DNA of 64,000 nucleotides from the NCBI RefSeq assembly GCF_000003815.2, contig NC_049986.1, positions 15,339,569 to 15,403,568 on the forward strand, written 5' to 3'. Numbering within the stretch: position 1 is the first letter of the stretch; every line of letters starts with the position of its first letter. Source of the DNA: Branchiostoma floridae (lineage: Eukaryota > Chordata > Leptocardii > Amphioxiformes > Branchiostomatidae). This document shows, one piece after another, positions 57,383-64,000 of the stretch. The notes below the pieces were generated by a model, which saw only the letters and a list, made by a program, of their open reading frames with translations, ran no database searches and was not told the DNA's origin. The position numbers and the translations under genes are program-made.

Positions 57383-60300
57383 ATGATGGCGTTTAATAAG
57401 TTTATCTTGTTCTGTCTGGAAATCGTCTGTCTCCTTGTGGACTCATTGAATACAGCATCATCTGAGAGGTAAGCTGTCATGTTCATCATATGTACATTTA
57501 GGACGTTAACTTTGATTACCGATGCTGCGATAGCGTACTACTTGGGAATATGGCCAGTTAGAACATTTTCATTTCTGGCTCTATTCAAGAAAAAACACGA
57601 CGTTACTTAGCATACGTTAATATGCCTGCTTTCCTGCCAGATGATAATATAAAACGAGGACGAGTTGGGTGTTTGAAACGTTCATTGCTGTTTCGTTTCT
57701 ATTCTTTTTTCTAAACTTGTGCACTTTTGTTGTAGCTGTTTCATGAGAGGTATACAACATTGCAGTGGTGTTGTCCATAGCTTGTTTTAATGTTTGGTGA
57801 GGATAAGCTAAAAAAAAAAACTTTGGTTGATCATATCTCCCATGTTTCATAACGTTTCGTGATCATCATCAACATCATCAGTCACTGCATTCTGTATCTA
57901 CAGTCTTTCGTGATCAACTCTATCGTATTATGCACCTAGTGCAGCTAGGATGCAGGGAAATGTTGCTACTTTATTTTTGCGACCCATTCCCAAAAGCAGG
58001 GTTGGTTACAATGAAATTGAGTTTGGGTATTACAGGAAATCTTTTGTAAAATACTCAGTGTAAAATTGCGACCTGACTCTTTCGTAACATAGCAACAAAA
58101 TAGGGGTAGGGAATCTCCCGAGCAGCCCTCGTAACCCCTGCTTCGCCTATTGGGTCAGTTAGTTCTCACTCATAGTGAGCAATTGGGCTGGTCTCAATCA
58201 TGATGTTTCTGACCTAGGGCGAAGAGTTGCTGTTACAGTTCCAATCATGTAACCCGTAACCTTGAGTGGCCTTCAGGCCTTGTTACGTGGTGACCATTGA
58301 GTAAAACAAAAAAAAAAAAACTCAACTGTGTGATAAACAGGCCTTGATAGATTTCTATAATCACATGCTAACATTATGAATGCCGTGCCATTGCCATGTT
58401 CCTTAGATAAAGTTCTAGCTGCAATAATCAATGATGTAGAAATTTTCTCACTGTAACCCTGTTAAGTAAATCCTCCTTCGTTTGTATAGTATTACCCGTA
58501 ATCATGAGATTGAAATATAATGAATCCTACAAAATACATCTCTACTGTTAAAAACAAGAGTGCAAAAATAGCACACCTGTCCCTTGAAGTTGTCCACTTT
58601 AGGAGCCAACAGAACTAAGTATAAACAACTGTGCGTGCCAGTGAGAGGGTCCAGAACACGTGCCATTTGCGTGGTGTGGACAGACATCATGCATATTCGG
58701 TGTACAGTGTTGAAATATATGGCCATTTGCTGCCATGTATAACTCTTCTGACAGCAAGTTTTAGCAAAAAAAGCATCCTTTCTGATATATCATTATCATC
58801 ATTTACTTAGTATTCGGCATTACCTAAAACTGTATTCATTTGTATGTGAAAGTTTGCAGTTTGTTCTCCTGGAGTTGTAGGGTAAATGAGGTCAGCAGTA
58901 TTCGGTACATCCAGACGTAAGTCGCAGGTTCGTAACATTTAGATGTTAGTGCAGAATATCACATCTTATAGCGATGTAAATTTCTTCTGCCGCCGCCATA
59001 TTGGTGGAGCTGAAGGAACCAAGATGGCGACCAATAATTTAGAACGTTACGTGGCCTTAAACGTTCGTTTTTCTTTACACAGTCAGATGAATCTGCCGAG
59101 TTTCTGCGAGAAGGAGTGCCCGCCGTTTGAAACCCTGTGCTCTACTGGAGACTACGAGGTTCGGCGCTACGCCAGCTCCATGTGGGTCTCAACTACCGAG
59201 CACAGCGACTCGTTCTCTTTCGGCCAGCTTCGGGCAGCCGAGAGACTGGTCAACTACATAGAGGGAGAAAACAGCAAAGGTATAATGGGTATTTAGTTTT
59301 AGTGTATGTTTGTGCGCGCATGTGTGTGCTAGGAAGATCTCTGTTTTTGTCTAGTGCGTGCGTGTTTGGCGTGTATGTGTGTGTGCGTGCTGACTAAAAA
59401 AAACTCATAATCTTAAGCCGTTTGATTGTTGGCAGGTATGAAGATGCCTCTGACGGTACCGTTTGTGACGCAGCTGAGCATGTCGGGAGATGCGGTTACC
59501 GTGGCTACCCTGGTGCCCAAGAACCTCCATGCAGACCCTCCGACCCCTCAGCATCCTAAGGTGCACTTTTCTTTAAGTGTAAGCTTTTCACTGAGACTAG
59601 GATGCATGTGCGGCGACAGGAATTCTAGGTAATATGTCAAAGGTAAAGGCCCACAAAAAGAAAACAAAACCCGTCTGGACGTTGTTACACAAATCGAACA
59701 ATGGCCGACATAAGGACTGTTTACCTTTGACGTATTACCTAGAATTCCTGTCAGCGCATATGTGTTCTGATCTCTGTGAAAGGGCTTTCAGTGTATGTAC
59801 AGCCATGTGAATTAGTTCTTTCAATGGTTTTTGCCACATATGTTACCGTGGCCCGAAATTTGACTTCAATATACCATTACGTAACATGCCTCCTTTTACC
59901 TCTGCATGTCAAGAAAGAAGAAGACCTTCGAACACATGTCGACAGGTCACCATCTTTGATCTTAATAGGTTTCGGTGTTACGCTTTTAATCTGTAATCAA
60001 AAAGGCAAATCTCGTTAATTGAAGTCCTCGTCGCCTCGTCAGTAATTCATTGACGTATTGTATTCAACTTACGATGACGTATTTATCTATACTTTATTTC
60101 AGGCACTAACGGGCCCATAGCACGAGCAAACTGTACAATAACGTTATAAACAACAGATACATTAGAGATGTACATAGTTTTTGTGGGTTTTTTTTTTGCA
60201 CAGGTGGTACTTGACGTTCTACCGGAGACAGTCCTGTATGTCCGTCCCTTCTCTGGGTACACCACGCGCAGCCTGGTGAAATCCCAGGCACAGAAACTCT

Positions 60301-63300
60301 TCCGGTCACTCCAGAGGAACGCAGAACCGTTTTACGGCGAGCAGGATTATTTTTACGTTGCCCGTTATCCCAGGTAAGGCCGTAAGACTGTTGCGGATAA
60401 AACTAGTACACTCACACTCGTAGGGAGCCTGCAATATGTGTAACGTTACATTTCTGGTCACACAAGTAAACTGTGCCAAAAGTTAGATAGTTATGTACGC
60501 GTGGCTGCAAGCAGGCCATATAACCTCCTTGGTGCCTTATGATGTCATATGAGCGATTGCGATGATGTCACTGTGACGCAATGGCATGCAGAACCCAGGT
60601 TGAAGACAAAATACTGATTTACATATTAAATTTTAATTTGATCTGTTTGTTTAGATGTCAACTAAAAGTCCTTGTAGGCACCAGTCACAGAATACTCCTG
60701 ATGTAAGCATAACAGCTATCGCTTGTATTGCAAGTTGTATCGACATCCAATTGATAAATACAGTATCATCATGTGAACTTTTTCCAGAATTGGTACTTTC
60801 AAGACACCCAAACCGCGGAACTCGAGACACTGCCTTCTCTACGGCGACACCCACGAGTGTGACTCATACAGGGCACAGAAACGTAGGTACGCCTTCCAGT
60901 ACCTTTAACTTCATCGTCACTGTCATTTCTATGATCATTATGACCATTACCTTCATTCTTTCTATCTTCGTTGCTTTTTATTATCTATTACCCCTATTAT
61001 CAATATCGTGACAGTCATCGTCATTATTATCATAACTTCTATTTCTCTACCATCACAAGATGTAAAAAGGTCTTTATGTGTCATGCAATCTTCAGGATCT
61101 CCTCATCAAGAAAGCGGGTTCGGAGATATAACGAGATCTGGGTGTTCGCCACCAACGAGCGGACCCAGAACTACCGCCGGTTCGTCTACGGGAGAGAACT
61201 CAACTTTCTGAGCGTTCCGTCATGCCTGAGACATTCTGCAAACAACAGTCTGCAGACATGGGGACGCCCTCTACCAGGAGCCACCGAGTGGATGCTGAAG
61301 TCACAGTGTGGGGACAAGTTTTGCACATGTAAGTGATGTTAGCGAGTAGAATACGATGAATTTCGTGGCGTCGTGTGTGGCGTAAGAGCGTTCGGCTACG
61401 AATCTAGGGGTTCCGACTTCGATACCCACCATGCCCCGACGTTGTGCTCTTAGGAAAGGCACTTAACACGACCTTCCTCACTTCACCCAGGTGTAAAATG
61501 GGTACCTGACTTCGGTCGGGGAGGTAAAAGAAGAGACTACATTTACCTTCTGTCTGTACCGTGTATGTGACACTGTTGATATAAGTTACTAACCTGAGTG
61601 CAGTGCCAAATTCTCCTTGTTTGTCCAAAACCAAATAAAAAAGAATACGATGAATTGCCTCACCGAAATATCTTTCAACAACCTGGCAAAACCAATTGTT
61701 TTTTTTTTTTCATTAAGCTTCTGGTATTTTTCTCTTCTTCCCAGCGAAAAGTTGCCCGAGGTACAAAGTACTTGAGACTCACAAGACCGGGATTGAGACC
61801 CGGAGTTACGGGAACCTGCACCTGATTGGTCACATGCCGGCCACGTGTCACTACGACTACGTGGAACCGCTGGGAACAGAGCCAATCAAACGTCACATGA
61901 ATAAGACAGGTACGATGTTTTGCCATTGGAGTGATGCGTTTTCTACCCTTGTGTGTTTGTATATGACGTCACAGCTTATGGAAATCATAAGCTACCACCG
62001 CTTTACTGGTGGAGGTGAAGATGGTAAGATGTTAACCGATAATTCAAATCGACATACTCTGCAAATGAAGCAATTCATAGTTCACAGCATATCGAAAACA
62101 AAGGCCAACCGAGTTGATGGCCTGTGTACTGTTCCTGGGACACTTTCCTATCGCTTTGACTCTGAAGTAGTGTGGAAGTTGGTCTTATTATAACGATGGC
62201 GTTTACGAAAGGAACTAATCAATTTAGTATAGGCTAGCTGTTACTTTTCTTTAACTGATCTCAAAATGATTGAAATACAACTTCTCTCCCCAGACGAGCT
62301 CTCGAGGTTGTCCACAGACATGCTGCCCCGCAAGGCTACCTTCATCACCCAGCGGTACCGGAGGGGGCACGAGGGGTGCGACAAGTTCTTCCTCTTCTAC
62401 TACCCTGTAGCAGACGTCAGCGAACTCAACCTGGTACCTTGTAGTTTCCCTTTCAATCCTTAACAAACCATAAACACACTGCTTTGCTTAAGACATGGCT
62501 AATTCTAGGGCATGATCTTATAATGTTGTATTAATGTTGTATCTATGAAGAATTTTGATATTTGTTTATTTGCAAATACACACGCAAGGGCTAATCGCAA
62601 GTACATGTAGCATGGAATAATGATAATTGCCGTGATATTAACAGATGATGCCACTATATGCCAAGTTACTAGTTAACAAAAGTTTGAAATATCGACAAAC
62701 AGGTCAACTTTCATGCGAATTTAAGCGGACGTTTTTGTCTCGTTTAGAAAAGAGCCCTCCTCCTAAAGCGCTTTGATTACCTGGACACGTACGTCAGATG
62801 CTTCACCGGTTACGTCAGTCCTGACGTCACCATGGACCAGGCGCGTTACCTTAGCGACCAGCTCCATGACAACGGGCTGTGTCGTGTGCGGGACAGGGTG
62901 ACGGTGGCGGAGTACGACAGCCAATCACGACTGTTCGATCGTCATAACGAAGTAAGTTTAAACTTTATGCCAGAATAAAAGAAAGTAGATATTTACTTTT
63001 AGTGACCTTCGCCCAGAAGGTTATGTTTTTGGTAGCGTTTGTATTTGTGTATGCATGTTTGCACGTATGTGAAATGGACAGCATAACTCGAGAAGGATGG
63101 ATTGTATTGATATTTGGTATGGGGGCAGGTCTTGATGACGCCTTGACATGATTAGATGTTGGGCCACCTAGCGGCTTGTAACGGAATCTCAGCGGAACTC
63201 CCGTTTTATCTCGTGTTCTGGACATGTAATGATGTGAGTTTGGGGATGTAAATATAGCTCTTGAGACAGACCGTGTATGCTGCAGGTTTCTTTGAACTGC

Positions 63301-63669
63301 TGGAGCCGGTTTACTTTCAAACTTTGAAAGATAGCAACCCAAGAACGGGCTGGTGATTGATTTTTGTCTGCACATGAGTTTGAAATGTCGGGCAGGTAAT
63401 TAGCATCATCAAGCGACAATGGAAGAAAAAATTATTTATATTTTGCAATTACTTGCTATGGACAAATCTTGTAAAACAAATGTTCTCGAGTCAGTGAAAT
63501 GTTACTTGTATTTATCAATTTCCCTTCGAAGATCTTCTACTAGATCCTTTCTCTGCTATTCGTACTACAGATCCTTTTTGACGCAGCGGATTGCAAGAAG
63601 ACCCAGGAGCGCGCACCGGAGTTTGTCTTCAGTCTGCCTGTCAGGTCAGATGGCGTTAACGTCCATTAG
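57383..63669 (+). CDS. Secreted-type protein with two SOUL (heme-binding protein) domains, 472 aa, 9 exons
   Basis: Exons: 57383-57468, 59083-59279, 59436-59560, 60204-60373, 61096-61328, 61745-61909, 62294-62433, 62748-62951, 63571-63669, all GT/AG and in phase (1419 bases). Exon 1 encodes MMAFNKFILFCLEIVCLLVD, a clear signal peptide; a second ATG is at 57386. Domain 1 begins CEKECPPFETLCSTGDYEVR and runs ENSKGMKMPLTVPF, YGEQDYFYVARYP, YNEIWVF. Domain 2 begins SCPRYKVLETHKTGIETRSY and ends APEFVFSLPVRSDGVNVH. Both open with the Cys-Pro-x-(Y/F) followed by ETR/EVRxY typical of SOUL/HEBP2 proteins, which bind heme or related tetrapyrroles, although binding varies in the family. Cysteines are frequent, which suits an extracellular location. 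The usual HEBP is a single domain of about 200 residues, so this is a tandem form. An optional 99-base exon may lie at 60788-60886. Confidence 0.85.
59604..59765. mobile_element. Foldback element in a SOUL-gene intron
   Basis: GACAGGAATTCTAGGTAATA then TGTCAAAGGTAAA near 59616-59648 is mirrored by TTTACCTTTGACGTATTACC then TAGAATTCCTGTC near 59720-59752, and GCATGTGCGGC pairs with GCGCATATGTG outside them. The arms are about 42 bases with few mismatches around a 70-base non-coding centre. Confidence 0.65.
60788..60886 (+). other. Possible 99-bp cassette exon of the SOUL gene
   Basis: It has an acceptor (TTTTTCCAG) and a donor (CGTAG|gtacgc), is open in the needed frame, and is exactly 33 codons, so skipping or inclusion both keep frame. 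Its product (IGTFKTPKPRNSRHCLLYGD...) does not resemble SOUL proteins, while joining 60373 directly to 61096 gives the expected YP...NEIW spacing. I treat skipping as the default. Confidence 0.35.
61371..61545 (+). mobile_element. tRNA-derived SINE, family D
   Basis: A tRNA-like head (GGCGTAAGAGCGTTCGGCTA, GGGGTTCCGACTTCGATACC) is followed by GTGCTCTTAGGAAAGGCACT, CCTCACTTCACCCAGGTGTA and GGTACCTGACTTCGGTCGGG. The same order appears at 55146-55495 and, truncated, at 48661-48830. It lies between exons 5 and 6 of the SOUL gene. Confidence 0.6.
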
Positions 63670-64000
63670 CCGTATCGTCACACTTATTCATTTCATGTCA
63701 ATTANNNNNNNNNNNNNNNNNNNNNNNNNNNNNNNNNNNNNNNNNNNNNNNNNNNNNNNNNNNNNNNNNNNNNNNNNNNNNNNNNNNNNNNNNNNNNNNN
63801 NNNNNNNNNNNNNNNNNNNNNNNNNNNNNNNNNNNNNNNNNNNNNNNNNNNNNNNNNNNNNNNNNNNNNNNNNNNNNNNNNNNNNNNNNNNNNNNNNNNN
63901 NGGGGGGGGGGGGGGGGCTGATCTTATAAATCCCCTTTTCCAGGGCCCAGATTTCTGTCCCGCAAACGGTCGTTGCCATTTGCAACGGTCGATGCCCGTC
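63670..64000. other. Downstream flank with assembly gap
   Basis: 35 bases after the SOUL stop the sequence becomes unknown (63705-63901, 197 N), followed by a run of about 16 G. The last 80 bases show no supported gene; gap edges at homopolymers are a common assembly limit. Confidence 0.9.

Noticed and set aside
1-64000. CRISPR arrays, bacterial operons, ribosome-binding sites
   Set aside because: The window is intron-rich animal DNA. The regular repeats seen are coding or intronic minisatellites without spacer structure.

Overview
The window is nuclear DNA from an intron-rich animal. Genes are split into many short exons with canonical GT/AG borders. Introns hold tRNA-derived SINEs, MITEs and foldback elements, and there are short interstitial telomere-type (CCCTAA) arrays. 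The gene set is an HSPBAP1 JmjC orthologue, a glycine-rich RRM protein, a tandem SOUL protein and an EGF/SEA membrane protein. With this repeat landscape it suggests an invertebrate deuterostome, most likely a lancelet (Branchiostoma); the species is inference, not something read directly. I rebuilt six protein-coding genes exon by exon. In the five multi-exon genes every splice phase joins in frame from start codon to stop.

Layout from left to right: (1) a plus-strand gene of unknown function, 2213-21789, 13 exons, 898 aa, basic and disordered, with a perfect RFX X-box about 1 kb upstream; (2) an intronless glycine-rich RNA-binding protein, 25095-25631; (3) HSPBAP1, plus strand, 27643-33421, 8 exons, 534 aa; (4) convergent with it, a minus-strand gene of unknown function, 44420-34587, 14 coding exons, 894 aa, whose upstream region also carries a perfect X-box (45331-45343); (5) divergent from that, a plus-strand type I membrane protein, 46037-54063, 14 exons, 1039 aa; (6) a secreted-type tandem SOUL/heme-binding protein, 57383-63669, 9 exons, 472 aa. 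The window ends in an assembly gap (63705-63901) beside a poly-G run.

The most unusual gene is number 5. Its order is signal peptide, threonine/serine/proline mucin-like 11-residue repeats, a beta-rich segment, EGF, EGF plus SEA with a MUC1-like autoproteolysis motif, EGF, one transmembrane helix, a basic juxtamembrane stretch, a DNMT3-like PWWP chromatin-reader domain, and a tail with tyrosine motifs. A PWWP domain on the cytoplasmic side of a shed, mucin-like receptor suggests a Notch- or MUC1-like membrane-to-chromatin route. The domain order is read from the sequence; the route is a hypothesis.

Genes 1 and 4 share signs of ciliary or microtubule-linked function: X-boxes near their 5' ends, repeated RPxSA-type motifs in gene 1, and PGSP-type basic repeats in gene 4. 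I could not assign either to a known family. The rest of the window is intronic and intergenic DNA with several recognisable mobile-element families, recorded below.
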